A stretch of DNA of 64,000 nt from CATOSP01 sp034422355 (GCA_034422355.1 DAOUJS010000072.1:21197-85196), one strand, 5' to 3'. Counted from the stretch's first letter, positions 35,694-44,635 are shown. Notes: generated by a model not told the origin, from the letters alone. Translations and numbers: made by a program.

Positions 35694-36722
35694 TCAGGAA
35701 TTATTACGCGGCGGGATATTTTCGCGGTGTGGCCCGTCAGGCATTAAAGCCCGAATCCGCTTTTCCAAGCCTTCCTGGAGTTCCTCGGGGGTGTTCCAAG
35801 CGATGTGGTAATGGTGATTGACGTCGAAATGGAGGTCGTCTATCTGGTCCGCCCGGCACGACCTAATGACCTCCAATCCCAAGCCCAACGCGAATCCCGC
35901 CTCGTAATAGACTCCGCCCCTGATACCCTTATCGCCGTAAGTGAAATCCGCAATGAGAAATCTGGACCGCCGAATCTCGCCAATAATTTCGTCGTCAATC
36001 TTGTCTACGTCAGGCTTTCTGTCGATACGAAAAGGCCGGTAGCCGGTGTTTCGGACGGCTGTGTGAATTCCCTTTTCGTAAGTCTCCTCCATGCTGGGGT
36101 CAAACCACATCGCCACGAACACTTGATCGGAACTCTGATTGATCTCTTGTTCCGCAATTTGCCGGTGTCCAGCCACTGTGACGGTGCAATAAAGGAGTGG
36201 TCTATTGTGGCCTATGCTAATCCAGTCTACCGATTCCAAATAATCCAGGAGGTATCTCAATTCATCAGTCTCAACGGACTCCGATATGGCTTTCGCCTGC
36301 ATTGTGATACCGAGATGAGTTGCTGTTACCAAACTCCCGATCGACTGCTCTACTGTAGAAACTTCTACAGCACTGCCAAGATTTGTAGTTTGCTGTGCCA
36401 AAAACCGGAGAAGCCGTTCCGCTCTTTCGTCGGCTGAAAGGTCGCGAGATACTCTGGCTTCTTCAATGACAGAAGTTGTAAGTTGAGGCGCACGCTCGCC
36501 CATTTTCCGTTGATCTACTAAGTAAGTAGTTATTCTTGCCTTGTGTCGCTCATCATGAATTTCGTCCAGAAGATACTTTGCTTGACGGTCGACCATATAG
36601 TTGCCGCCTGCCCTCTGCGATCCTTCGACGAAATATCCAAATCCACTATTGACATGCAATACCAAAGCTGAGTGTCCGCGCCAAATCAAACATTCAGTCC
36701 CGGCCTGGTTCGAGTAACGCAT
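35694..36722 (-). CDS. Nucleoside-deoxyribosyltransferase/TIR-like fold protein, candidate defence effector
   Basis: 342 aa. The N-terminal ~110 residues hold ECLIWRGHSALVLHVNSGFG and GGNYMVDRQAKYLLDEI, the layout of a small zinc-ribbon-plus-helical leader found in related proteins, but with the Cys pair reduced to one (CLIW). A middle helical stretch follows. The C-terminal ~140 residues are a Rossmann-like NDT/TIR-type domain: VFVAMWFDPSMEETY, KIDDEIIGEIRRSRFLIADFT, RGGVYYEAGFALGLG with the catalytic-type Glu, and HFDVNHHYHIAW. Such domains cleave N-glycosidic bonds of nucleotides or NAD and serve as effectors in some phage-defence systems. It lies next to the MmeI-like enzyme, which supports a defence role by association only. 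Confidence 0.6.
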   Translation of the reverse strand: MRYSNQAGTECLIWRGHSALVLHVNSGFGYFVEGSQRAGGNYMVDRQAKYLLDEIHDERHKARITTYLVDQRKMGERAPQLTTSVIEEARVSRDLSADERAERLLRFLAQQTTNLGSAVEVSTVEQSIGSLVTATHLGITMQAKAISESVETDELRYLLDYLESVDWISIGHNRPLLYCTVTVAGHRQIAEQEINQSSDQVFVAMWFDPSMEETYEKGIHTAVRNTGYRPFRIDRKPDVDKIDDEIIGEIRRSRFLIADFTYGDKGIRGGVYYEAGFALGLGLEVIRSCRADQIDDLHFDVNHHYHIAWNTPEELQEGLEKRIRALMPDGPHRENIPPRNNS

Positions 36723-36747
36723 TCTCTCTCCTCTACAAAAGTCGGGT

Positions 36748-36957
36748 TTGATGCAAAAGTCTGTAAGATTCGGGACTCTTGGTGCAAAGCCGGGGGTGCG
36801 GATTCTGATAGGACGGTATTACTCCAGGCAAAGCCAGTTGCACGGCGATTGCTTTTACTTCGGCTTGTGTGACCCCATAGCAGAAACTGAACGGCGAATT
36901 CGGGAGACAATACGTTATATCGAAGACGCGGAGAGGCTGGCCGACTCCGGGCCTTAA
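36748..36957 (+). CDS. Doubtful small ORF, possibly remnant of a longer gene
   Basis: The C-terminal half of this 69-codon frame, FYFGLCDPIAETERRIRET then IRYIEDAERLAD, is charged, helical and protein-like, whereas the N-terminal half is not. It lies in the gap between the TIR-like gene and the 112-aa gene, both on the other strand. Probably the 3' remnant of a gene whose front was lost; no family recognised. Confidence 0.25.
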   Translation: MMQKSVRFGTLGAKPGVRILIGRYYSRQSQLHGDCFYFGLCDPIAETERRIRETIRYIEDAERLADSGP

Positions 36958-37292
36958 CGGAGGTACTTATGCCTTCTCCCCCATTCAAGCCACGCCTCTT
37001 TAATCAGCCGTGGCTTGCCCCTGGCAGAATCCGGCGCCGGATTCTCGTTCGAAATGGCCCTCAACGCTGGATACCAGTGACCGCCGTTCGTTTCAAGTTC
37101 CTTGAGGATAAGAGGGAGGACCGGCTTGCCAAACGAAATTATCCTGAGATACGCCGGGCTGCTTGCAATCCTCGAAGGGGAAGAGTGACCCGCCGTCTCC
37201 TTGCGCCATTGGCCGACCAGCCTCCGGAACTCTTCCGAAAGGTCGGACCCGTCTTCCAGATTGGTATCGGGAAACTCCCTCGACAAGCTCAT
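36954..37292 (-). CDS. Hypothetical protein, family also at 61461-61766
   Basis: ATG 37292 (MSLSREFPDTNL) gives 112 aa; the open frame extends to 37451 only as antisense of the dehydrogenase. The core reads EFRRLVGQWRKET, YLRIISFGKPVLPLILKELETNGGH-W-YPALRAIS, then AWLEWGRRHKYL. The 61461-61766 gene shares the same sequence of elements: an EE/T-rich helix, I-x-x-GxxxVPLI, GGHWxxAL, NP-like turn and a terminal W-L-x-WG. Small helical protein, often partnered with another small gene; function not known. Confidence 0.6.
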   Translation of the reverse strand: MSLSREFPDTNLEDGSDLSEEFRRLVGQWRKETAGHSSPSRIASSPAYLRIISFGKPVLPLILKELETNGGHWYPALRAISNENPAPDSARGKPRLIKEAWLEWGRRHKYLR

Positions 37293-37335
37293 AGTCCCGC
37301 CCTGGCCTCCGGCAAATGCAGTTTGTCCATCGCCG

Positions 37336-38232
37336 CTACACGCCGTCCAGCCGCAACTGGATGCCCGCCTTTTCTTCCTGGATGCGGGCCACGGCGTCGG
37401 AGTCTTCGGCCCCCCAGCCCCGGTGCATGGCCTCCACGTGGCGCTGGTCAACCAGGTTGGCCAACTCCATAGGGATGCCCAGCTCGCGGCCCAGGTCGGT
37501 GGCGAGGCGCACGTCCTTGGCCGCCAGGGCGGTGGCGAAACCCGGCTCGAAGTTGCCCTGGAACAGGAAACGGGGGAATTTCTCGGTCAAGCGGCGGGCG
37601 CTGCCGGAACTGTTGGCGATTACGTCCGCCAGCACCGCCAGGTCTACCCCGGCTTTGACCCCCAGGGTCAGGGCCTCGGACAGCAGCACGCCGATACCCA
37701 TGCTGAGCAGGTTGTTGCAAATCTTGCAGACCGAGCCGCTGCCGATGTCGCCGCAGTAGACCACGTGGCTGCCGATGGCGTCCAGCGCGGGCTTCACCCG
37801 GTTGAAGACCTGCTCGTCTCCGCCCACCATCACTGCCAGGGTCCCCGCGGCCGCGCCGTAAACTCCGCCGCTGACCGGGGCATCCAGCACCGGTATTCCC
37901 CGGTCCCCGGCTATCTCGTGGAGCCTGCGGATTACGGTTGGGGAATTGGTCGAGAGATCGACGTAGATGCAGCCCTCACCTGCGCCTTCCAGTATTCCGC
38001 CCTCTCCCAGGACCACCGCCTCGACGTCCCTGGGAACGGGAAGGGACGTTAACACCGCCTCGTTGCCCGGGACGGCGTCCCTGGGGCTGTCTGCCCACTC
38101 CGCGCCCATTTCCAGCAGGTTGGTTGCGGCCTCCCGGCGCAGATCGTGGACCGTCAGTTGGTGTCCGGCCCTGATCAGGTTGGCCGCCATCGGGTTGCCC
38201 ATGTTGCCGGTGCCGATGAACCCTAGCTTCAT
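37336..38232 (-). CDS. NAD(P)-dependent beta-hydroxyacid dehydrogenase (3-hydroxyisobutyrate dehydrogenase family)
   Basis: 298 aa. Starts MKLGFIGTGNMGNPMAANLI, the Rossmann GxGxMGxxMAxNL signature. Catalytic region DAPVSGGVYGAAAGTLAVMVGG (S and G-G) and the conserved lysine in GSVCKICNNLL identify the GarR/MmsB/GLYR family. Substrate cannot be told from sequence; typically tartronate semialdehyde, 3-hydroxyisobutyrate or a related acid. The preceding CMD-family frame reads on through its first 257 bases in another frame, see that entry. Confidence 0.9.
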   Translation of the reverse strand: MKLGFIGTGNMGNPMAANLIRAGHQLTVHDLRREAATNLLEMGAEWADSPRDAVPGNEAVLTSLPVPRDVEAVVLGEGGILEGAGEGCIYVDLSTNSPTVIRRLHEIAGDRGIPVLDAPVSGGVYGAAAGTLAVMVGGDEQVFNRVKPALDAIGSHVVYCGDIGSGSVCKICNNLLSMGIGVLLSEALTLGVKAGVDLAVLADVIANSSGSARRLTEKFPRFLFQGNFEPGFATALAAKDVRLATDLGRELGIPMELANLVDQRHVEAMHRGWGAEDSDAVARIQEEKAGIQLRLDGV

Positions 38233-38740
38233 CTCTGGCGCTCCTCTCCTGGGTTCCTGAGATGGGTGGGCCGCCGGGCGGGGCCGTGCGCTGGGGGACC
38301 GGCGGCGGCGCGGGCCGGAGACCGCCGAGTTCGTCGAAGGTCTCTTTGGCTACCCGGAAGGCGTTGACCGCCGCGGGCATGCCCCCGTAGAAGACCATCT
38401 GGGCGATGGTCTCGCTGATCTGTTCCCTGGTGACGCCGATGTTCAGGGCGCCCTGGATATGGCGGCGCAATAGCTGGGGACTGTGCCCGAGCACTGTAAT
38501 GGCGGCGATGGTGCAGAGGCTGCGGGTCTGCAAGTCCAGCCCGGGGCGATTGTAGACCTCTCCGTAGACCACCTGGTCCACCAGGTCCATGACCTCGGGG
38601 GCGAGTTCAGCCATTGCCGGAGGGGGGCCGGGGTCGGCGTCCGCCCCGTAGTACAGGACCCGGAAATCCGCGGCCGCTTGCCGCAGGTCTTCAGGGTCGC
38701 GTTCGGGGCCTTGGCCCGGGGCATCGAAGGAGGTAGTCAC
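37976..38740 (-). CDS. Carboxymuconolactone-decarboxylase-family (AhpD-like) protein with a 257-base frame overlap
   Basis: The first ~150 residues are a CMD domain: MDLVDQVVYGEVYNRPGLDL, RSLCTIAAITVLGHSPQLLRRHIQGAL, VTREQISETIAQMVFYGGMPAAVNAF. Only one Cys (SLC) is present and the CxxC pair of AhpD is absent, so peroxidatic activity is unlikely. The frame then continues through a Pro-rich linker and into the dehydrogenase gene in another frame, producing an Arg/Gly-rich tail that looks non-native. The natural end was probably near 38235; either a one-base indel or a true long overlap. Same strand and likely co-transcribed with the dehydrogenase. Confidence 0.75.
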   Translation of the reverse strand: MTTSFDAPGQGPERDPEDLRQAAADFRVLYYGADADPGPPPAMAELAPEVMDLVDQVVYGEVYNRPGLDLQTRSLCTIAAITVLGHSPQLLRRHIQGALNIGVTREQISETIAQMVFYGGMPAAVNAFRVAKETFDELGGLRPAPPPVPQRTAPPGGPPISGTQERSARDEARVHRHRQHGQPDGGQPDQGRTPTDGPRSAPGGRNQPAGNGRGVGRQPQGRRPGQRGGVNVPSRSQGRRGGGPGRGRNTGRRR

Positions 38741-38822
38741 TGGTGTTTCCTATCGCGGCGGGCGGCGTCCGGAAGCCGGCGACCGGTTACGGTCCACTGG
38801 TCACCGGCTTCCAGATTCCTGC

Positions 38823-39695
38823 CTAAATTTCGATGGCCTGCCAGTAGCGGCGGCCTTCCAGCCGGACCACCCTGCCGAAGTGGTCGCCGGGGGTGAAGTG
38901 GCCCGCGGCCACGACGTAGGACTCCTGCTCGGCCATGTCGAGGAGAGTGTTCCTGCTCCGGCGGCTGGCCTCCTTGTCGATGTCCACGCCCGCGCACCAG
39001 TCGGACTCGGATACCTGGGCCTTGTTGTGGATCGCGTCGCCGACGATCATCGCCTTCTCGCCCTGGGAGGCGACCAATATAGCCTGGTGGCCGGGGGTGT
39101 GACCCGGGGTCGGGAGGGTCTTGACCTCGTCGGTGATGTTGTGCTCACCCTCGACCAGGTCCATCTTGCGCAGGCGGCGGAGGGGCATCACCTGGCGCTC
39201 CACGTGGGGCGCGTCGGGCAGGTTCTCGGGGTCGGTGAAGTGGTCCCAGTCGGCCCTGGGCACCAGGTACCGGGCGCGGCGGAAGTAGGGCGCGGGCATC
39301 CCGCCGGAGTACCGCAGGTTCCAGCCCACGTGGTCGCCGTGCAAATGGGTGTGGACCACGATGTTTACCTCGTCGGACGGGCCGACGTTGGTGTTATTGC
39401 GCCGGTCGGCCGGGATCAGCACGTCCCGCAACCGCTCGAACAGTTCGCCCTCCACGTTGCCCCGGTCGGGATGAGGCCCCGGCCCCATGCCGGTGTCCAC
39501 CAGGATGGTCGTCCCCTCGGAGCGGACCACCCAGCAGCCGTAGTAGAGCTGGAGCTGGCCGTTTTCCAGGGCGTCGGCGTGCCCGGCCCAGTCCGCGTCG
39601 GTGGTGTCCGGGAACATTGCCGTGGGAGGACGCGGGGGCGGAATCATGTCGAGGACCGGGATGATTTCAGCGTTGCCGACGGTTATGCTTGCCAT
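38823..39695 (-). CDS. MBL-fold metallohydrolase (paralogue of 14876-15742)
   Basis: 290 aa. Zinc ligands: VVHTHLHGDHVGWNL, PTPGHTPGHQAIL, VGDAIHNKAQV and AAGHFTPGDHFGRVV. Starts MASITVGNAEIIPVLD, and ends GRRYWQAIEI, both close to the other MBL gene, showing a common subfamily. Substrate unknown. On the minus strand upstream of the CMD gene, so possibly the first gene of a catabolic operon with the dehydrogenase. Confidence 0.85.
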   Translation of the reverse strand: MASITVGNAEIIPVLDMIPPPRPPTAMFPDTTDADWAGHADALENGQLQLYYGCWVVRSEGTTILVDTGMGPGPHPDRGNVEGELFERLRDVLIPADRRNNTNVGPSDEVNIVVHTHLHGDHVGWNLRYSGGMPAPYFRRARYLVPRADWDHFTDPENLPDAPHVERQVMPLRRLRKMDLVEGEHNITDEVKTLPTPGHTPGHQAILVASQGEKAMIVGDAIHNKAQVSESDWCAGVDIDKEASRRSRNTLLDMAEQESYVVAAGHFTPGDHFGRVVRLEGRRYWQAIEI

Positions 39696-39728
39696 ATGCT
39701 ACTCCTCCGTAATAATCTGCCGTGATAA

Positions 39729-40241
39729 TCAATACTCTATCAACGAGAACACGTCGTAAGCGCCAAGGGTATTCCGGCCCGATAGGGCGGTCAGCTCGAT
39801 CACTACGCCCATAGCGGCCACAACCCCGCCGGACATCTCCACCAGGCTCGCCGCAGCCACCAGCGTTCCTCCCGTTGCCAGCAGGTCGTCAATCACCAGG
39901 ACCCTTTCGCCCTCGTGGACGCCATCCTGGTGCATCTCCATGCTGTTGGTGCCGTATTCCAGGGAGTATTCCACGCTATGCGTTGCCGCCGGCAATTTGC
40001 CCGGCTTGCGGACGGGCACGATTGACTTCCCAAGCCTGTGGGCCAGGGGCGCGCCGAAGAGGAACCCGCGGGATTCAATGGCCACGATGGTATCGAAGTG
40101 CTGGCTGTCACACCGGCCTATGAACCTGTCGATGACGTAGCTGAAGGCCCGTGGGTCGCGCAGTAGGGGGGTGATGTCCCGGAAGAGTATCCCGGGTTCC
40201 GGGAAGTCGGGGATGTCACGGATAAATGCTTTCAGCTCCAT
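39729..40241 (-). CDS. apt: Adenine phosphoribosyltransferase
   Basis: 170 aa, the standard length. Converts adenine plus PRPP to AMP. The purine-binding N-terminus reads IRDIPDFPEPGILFRDITPLL, the flexible region has IESRGFLFGAPLA, and the PRPP motif is VLVIDDLLATGGT. Transcribed from a promoter at 40367-40395 about 130 bases upstream. Confidence 0.96.
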   Translation of the reverse strand: MELKAFIRDIPDFPEPGILFRDITPLLRDPRAFSYVIDRFIGRCDSQHFDTIVAIESRGFLFGAPLAHRLGKSIVPVRKPGKLPAATHSVEYSLEYGTNSMEMHQDGVHEGERVLVIDDLLATGGTLVAAASLVEMSGGVVAAMGVVIELTALSGRNTLGAYDVFSLIEY

Positions 40242-40366
40242 CCGCCTTGAATCCTCCGACCTGGGCTAAGACGTGCTTGTTCCATACGTTATCAGGGTTT
40301 TCGCGGCCAGGCCCCGGACCTGGAGTCTTGTCCCAGGTCCGCGCGGCCCGCCGAATGTCCCGGTGA

Positions 40367-40395
40367 AGTGTAGAATAAGCGCCAATTCGCGTCAA
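40367..40395 (-). promoter_or_regulatory. Probable apt promoter
   Basis: On the minus strand TTGACG (40395-40390) and TACACT (40372-40367) are separated by 17 bases. Expected start near 40360, leaving about a 120-base leader before the apt ATG at 40241. Confidence 0.4.
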
Positions 40396-40432
40396 GCGTC
40401 GCGGAATCACGCCATGGCAAAAGAGACTGCGC

Positions 40433-40460
40433 TTGCTCATGCCGTGGCTTGATATATACT
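40433..40460 (+). promoter_or_regulatory. Probable promoter for the AI-2E-family gene
   Basis: TTGCTC (40433-40438) and TATACT (40455-40460) with a 16-base spacer lie about 70 bases before the ATG at 40531. It is divergent from the apt promoter, with a shared control region of about 40 bases between them. Confidence 0.4.
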
Positions 40461-40530
40461 GGCGGATGTTCCCGGCTGCGATGCAGCAGTGCAGCCGCTT
40501 TTGCAAGGTGAATCAAAGGAGAATCAATTG

Positions 40531-41664
40531 ATGGTCTCCACAACGCGACACAAGCGGATGATGTTGCTGGCGACCGCCGCGGCCGCGGTCATAGTATTGA
40601 TCGTCCTGTACCTGTTGGGCAGCGTTCTGCTGACCATCGGCCTCAGCGCGGTTATCGCCTATACCCTCTTGCCGTTGGTCAAGCTATTGGAACGGGGGAT
40701 GCCGTGGCGCGGGCGTTTTCCCGAGTTGAGCCGGGTGATCGCCATCCTGATTGTGTTCATCGCCGGGCTTTTGGCGGTTGCCGGAGTGTTGATGTCGGTA
40801 ATACCGCCGATGCTGAGGGAAGCGGGGTTATTCATCGACGAATTTCCCCGGTTTTTCAATTCCGCCCGTCTCACGGTGGAAAGCTGGATAGCGGTTTACT
40901 CCGACAGAATTCCCGAGGACCTGAAACAGGGCGTCGAGGAGCAACTGGCCGGTCTGGGCAATGTCCTAGTCGGGGTGGCATGGACCGGGGTGGAAAAGAC
41001 GGTCGGGCTGGTATCCGGCACATTCAGCCTCATCGTGGGTCTGGCCACGCTTCCGATACTGGTCTTTTACCTGATGAAAGACTCCGGCTCCATCAACTCG
41101 GCGGCGGTCGCCCCCTTTCCTGGCGCAATGCACGCCCATCTCCGGGCCATGCTGGACATCATGGACCGTACCCTGGGGTCGTACATCCGGGGGCAACTGA
41201 CCCTGGGGCTGGTGGTCGGCGCTATTGTAGCCGTAGCGCTGCTGCTGTTGGGGGTGCCCTACGCGATCTTCCTGGGCATAGTCGCGGGCATAACCGAACT
41301 GATACCCATAATCGGCCCCTGGATTGGCGGCGCAATAGGCGTCCTGGTAACCCTGGCTACGGAACCGCAAAAAGCGCCCTGGGTGATACTGCTCTACCTG
41401 GCGATCCAGTTTGCCGAAAACGCCCTGCTGGTCCCCCGCATCCAGGGCAACGCCCTCAAGATGCATCCCATCGCCGTAATCGTAGTCATAATAGTCGCCA
41501 GCCAATACTTCGGCATCTGGGGAATCATCCTGGGGCCGCCCCTGGTGGCGATGGTCAAGGATATGCTGGTGTACTTCGTCCAGGAGTGGAACCCCCCGGC
41601 AGACAGGGAGGACTTGGCTGAGGAAGCCAGGGAGGACGAACCTGTAGAAGCGCAACGGGACTAG
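40531..41664 (+). CDS. AI-2E family transporter
   Basis: 377 aa from ATG 40531 (AAGGAG nine bases ahead); the TTG/earlier frame to 40489 is not needed. Eight hydrophobic segments, with the large extracytoplasmic loop after TM3 (LTVESWIAVYSDRIPEDL) and the family core GQLTLGLVVGAIVAVALLLLG-VPYAIFLGIVAGITELIPIIGPWIGG. AI-2E proteins include autoinducer exporters and Na+/H+ antiporter-like members; the substrate is not predictable. Followed by a weak hairpin at 41671-41692. Confidence 0.85.
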   Translation: MVSTTRHKRMMLLATAAAAVIVLIVLYLLGSVLLTIGLSAVIAYTLLPLVKLLERGMPWRGRFPELSRVIAILIVFIAGLLAVAGVLMSVIPPMLREAGLFIDEFPRFFNSARLTVESWIAVYSDRIPEDLKQGVEEQLAGLGNVLVGVAWTGVEKTVGLVSGTFSLIVGLATLPILVFYLMKDSGSINSAAVAPFPGAMHAHLRAMLDIMDRTLGSYIRGQLTLGLVVGAIVAVALLLLGVPYAIFLGIVAGITELIPIIGPWIGGAIGVLVTLATEPQKAPWVILLYLAIQFAENALLVPRIQGNALKMHPIAVIVVIIVASQYFGIWGIILGPPLVAMVKDMLVYFVQEWNPPADREDLAEEAREDEPVEAQRD

Positions 41665-41670
41665 CAACCC

Positions 41671-41692
41671 AAGCCTGTGACAGGGCAGGCTT
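41671..41692 (+). terminator. Weak intrinsic terminator after the AI-2E gene
   Basis: AAGCCTG (41671-41677) pairs with CAGGCTT (41686-41692) over an 8-base loop, followed by only TTTCG. The region 41693-41925 up to the uvrB stop shows no gene. Confidence 0.35.
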
Positions 41693-41925
41693 TCGCGTCC
41701 GAGTGGACCACGCTGACCGAATACCCTGGCGCCACAGCCGCGCTTCGATACGAGCCGGGACTGAGGCAGGTGAATGGGTCCGCAAAAGCGGCTGATGGCC
41801 GCGGATGGCCGGCAATTCGCCTCACATGGTCTTCACACTCGAGTCGTCGCTGATCATGTTGCTGCCTGCGACTGGCATCCTCTGTCATCGCTCCGCGCTC
41901 GAAGTTGTACGACAACCGCCGGGAC

Positions 41926-44034
41926 CTAGCCGGGGAAATGGACGTTGGAAGCATCAGGGGCCACGGTCTGCTCTTCCAGTACGAGCAGGCGGCGCAGTTC
42001 GTAGATTTCGTCCCGGAACTGGGCGGCCTTCTCGAACTGTAGGTTCTTGGCCGCTTCCTTCATCTGGACTTCCAGGTCCTTGACCACCTTGTACATGTCG
42101 GTGCGCGACATCTCCTGCCGGACTACCTGGTAGCGGGCGCGGTTTTCCGAGATGGTCTTGATGCCCTCGGTAATGTCGTGGACTTCCTTCTGGATGCTCT
42201 GGGGCTGTATGCCGTGCTTCTGGTTATGGGCATCCTGGATAGTCCGCCGCCGGTTGGTCTCGTCGATGGCCGAGCGCATGGAGTCTGTGACCCGGTCGGC
42301 GTACATGATCACGTGGCCGTCGGCGTGCCGCGCCGCCCGGCCGATGGTCTGGATCAGCGAAGTGTTGGAGCGCAGGTAGCCTTCCTTGTCGGCGTCCAGT
42401 ATGGCGACGAGGCTTACTTCCGGCAGGTCCAGGCCCTCCCGCAGCAGGTTGATGCCCACTATCACGTCATACACGCCCAGCCGCAGGTCCCGGAGAATCT
42501 CCACCCGGTCCAGGGTTTGGACGTCAGAATGGAGGTAATGATTGCGGATGCCCATCTCGGATAGATAGTCGGCCAGTTCCTCGGCCATCCGCTTGGTCAG
42601 CGTGGTCACCAGGCAGCGCTCAGCCTTTCCCACCCTGTCCCTGATTTGCTGGAGCAGGTCATCGATCTGGCCCCTGGTCGGCTTGACCTCGATGATGGGG
42701 TCCAGAAGCCCGGTGGGGCGGATTACCTGCTCCACCATGTAGGACGACCGCTGGGCCTCATAGGGTCCCGGCGTGGCCGATACATAGACCACCTGGTTGA
42801 TGTGGGACTGGTACTCGTCGAAACTCAGGGGGCGGTTGTCCAGGGCCGAAGGCAGGCGGAACCCGAAATCAACCAGGGTCTGCTTCCGGGAGATGTCCCC
42901 GTGGTACATGCCGCGCACCTGTGGCAGGGTCATGTGGGACTCGTCGACGAACATGATGTAGTCTTCGGGGAAGTAGTCAAGCAGAGTCCAGGGAGCGCTG
43001 CCCTTGGCGCGCCGGGACAAATGGCGGGCGTAATTCTCGATGCCGGAACAGAACCCGGTCTCCTGGAGCATCTCCAGGTCGTAGTGGGTCCGGCTCTCAA
43101 GACGCGCGGCTTCCAGGATTTTCCCCTGGTCCCGTAACTCGGTGAGCCGTTCCTCCAGCTCCTCCTGGATGTCTGTTATGGCCAAATCCAGCTTGTCCTT
43201 GGAGGTTACGAAGTGGTTGGCCGGGTAGATGGCGACCTCCGGCAGTTCGGCCAGCACCTCTCCGGTCAACGGGTCCAACTGGACGATGCGCTCCACGTCG
43301 TCGCCGAAGAACTGGACGCGCACTGCGGCTTCTTCATAGGCCGGAACGATCTCCAGGGTGTCGCCGCGGATTCGGAACTTGCCCCTGGCCAGGTCCATGT
43401 CGTTGCGCTCATACTGCATGTCGATCAGTTGGCGCACCAAGCGGCTGCGGTTGCGGATGTCTCCGACCTTGACCTGGGCAACCAGGTTGAAGTAGTCCTG
43501 CGGGTCTCCGAGACCGTAGATGCAGGATACCGAGGCCACGATCAGCACGTCTCGCCGCGTCAGCAGGGACGTTGTGGCGGAGAGGCGCAGCTTGTCCAGT
43601 TCTTCGTTGATGCTGGAGTCCTTCTCGATGTAGGTGTCCGACTGCGGGACGTATGCCTCGGGCTGGTAGTAATCGTAGTATGAGACGAAATACTCCACGG
43701 CGTTATTGGGGAAGAACTCCTTGAACTCGGTGGCCAGTTGCGCCGCCAGGGTCTTGTTGTGGGCCATGACCAGTGTGGGACGCTGTACCTGCTGCACGAT
43801 GTTGGCCATCGTGAAGGTCTTGCCGCTGCCGGTGACGCCCATCATGGTCTGGTGAGCCGTGCCGTTGGCTATGCTGTCGGAGAGTCTTGCCACGGCCTGG
43901 GGCTGGTCGCCGGTCATCTTGAAATCGGCCGTCAACTCAAACTGCTTGTCCTGGGGCCTTGCGCCCTCGGACCAGGAATCGTTGATGTCCCGTCCGGCTT
44001 CCGCCCATCGTCGAATGCGAGCTTTGGTGGTCAT
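41926..44034 (-). CDS. uvrB: Excinuclease ABC subunit B
   Basis: 702 aa. Helicase-like damage-verification subunit. Walker A GVTGSGKTFTMANI, beta-hairpin region YYDYYQPEAYVPQSDTYIEKD, DEAD-like DESH (VDESHMTLPQ), motif VI QTIGRAARHADG, and a C-terminal UVR/UvrC-binding helix (QFEKAAQFRDEIYELR). An N-terminal extension of about 33 residues precedes the usual FELTADFKMTGDQPQAV beginning; a later start is possible but no better codon is seen. Confidence 0.96.
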   Translation of the reverse strand: MTTKARIRRWAEAGRDINDSWSEGARPQDKQFELTADFKMTGDQPQAVARLSDSIANGTAHQTMMGVTGSGKTFTMANIVQQVQRPTLVMAHNKTLAAQLATEFKEFFPNNAVEYFVSYYDYYQPEAYVPQSDTYIEKDSSINEELDKLRLSATTSLLTRRDVLIVASVSCIYGLGDPQDYFNLVAQVKVGDIRNRSRLVRQLIDMQYERNDMDLARGKFRIRGDTLEIVPAYEEAAVRVQFFGDDVERIVQLDPLTGEVLAELPEVAIYPANHFVTSKDKLDLAITDIQEELEERLTELRDQGKILEAARLESRTHYDLEMLQETGFCSGIENYARHLSRRAKGSAPWTLLDYFPEDYIMFVDESHMTLPQVRGMYHGDISRKQTLVDFGFRLPSALDNRPLSFDEYQSHINQVVYVSATPGPYEAQRSSYMVEQVIRPTGLLDPIIEVKPTRGQIDDLLQQIRDRVGKAERCLVTTLTKRMAEELADYLSEMGIRNHYLHSDVQTLDRVEILRDLRLGVYDVIVGINLLREGLDLPEVSLVAILDADKEGYLRSNTSLIQTIGRAARHADGHVIMYADRVTDSMRSAIDETNRRRTIQDAHNQKHGIQPQSIQKEVHDITEGIKTISENRARYQVVRQEMSRTDMYKVVKDLEVQMKEAAKNLQFEKAAQFRDEIYELRRLLVLEEQTVAPDASNVHFPG

Positions 44035-44100
44035 GTCTTATCCCCGTGCGAATCGTTTTGGGATCCACATCGTGCCAAGGTCAAGGTGGTCTCCCCGAGA

Positions 44101-44601
44101 TTATGGTCTCCCGACGTAATTGAACCCGGTGCCGGTTGAATCATACGAGAAGTAATTCTGTGCCCATGGCTCAAGGAGTTGGACTTTCGTGTTGGCAGAC
44201 TCCCGCATGTATTCCCAGTTTGGCTCTTGATAGACAATTGCTTCTCCGGACAGGATCTCGGGAATCCGCACGTTGAATACCCCAGACTTGAAGGCAGCTT
44301 CAAGAACGGCAGTCTGTGTATCAAGAATGCGGGTTACGGGATGGGAAGATTCAGTCGGGGACCGATGCAACCGCGCGTAGTCAAAGACCCGAAGGACTTG
44401 CAGGCTGCCCACTCTGGCCCCGCCATTTTTGATGTTCCCCAATTCTGTGACCGTCTCACCTGAGAACGACTGGTCGCCACACAGGCGGCAAACAAAGGAT
44501 GGTACGTTCTCGACAATGAAAGGATCGGGAAGTTCACAGGCGCAGTATCGGGTAAGTTGTTCCTCAACAGTGTCAACACCCTTGCAGTAGTAGCAGTCCA
44601 T
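44101..44601 (-). CDS. YgiT/MqsA-like zinc-finger protein, putative antitoxin
   Basis: ATG 44601 (AGGAGAG six bases ahead) begins MDCYYCKGVDTVEEQL with the YgiT-type CxxC pair; a second CRLCGD pair follows (PSFVCRLCGDQSF). This is the zinc-binding domain of MqsA/YgiT antitoxins. The usual C-terminal HTH is not recognisable: the remaining ~90 residues (DTQTAVLEAAFKSGVF; EPNWEYMRES) are unlike it, so DNA binding is doubtful. 166 aa. It follows the DUF4258 gene by 34 bases on the same strand. Confidence 0.6.
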   Translation of the reverse strand: MDCYYCKGVDTVEEQLTRYCACELPDPFIVENVPSFVCRLCGDQSFSGETVTELGNIKNGGARVGSLQVLRVFDYARLHRSPTESSHPVTRILDTQTAVLEAAFKSGVFNVRIPEILSGEAIVYQEPNWEYMRESANTKVQLLEPWAQNYFSYDSTGTGFNYVGRP

Positions 44602-44635
44602 AACTTCTCTCCTGCGCCCATAAAGCATATATGTG

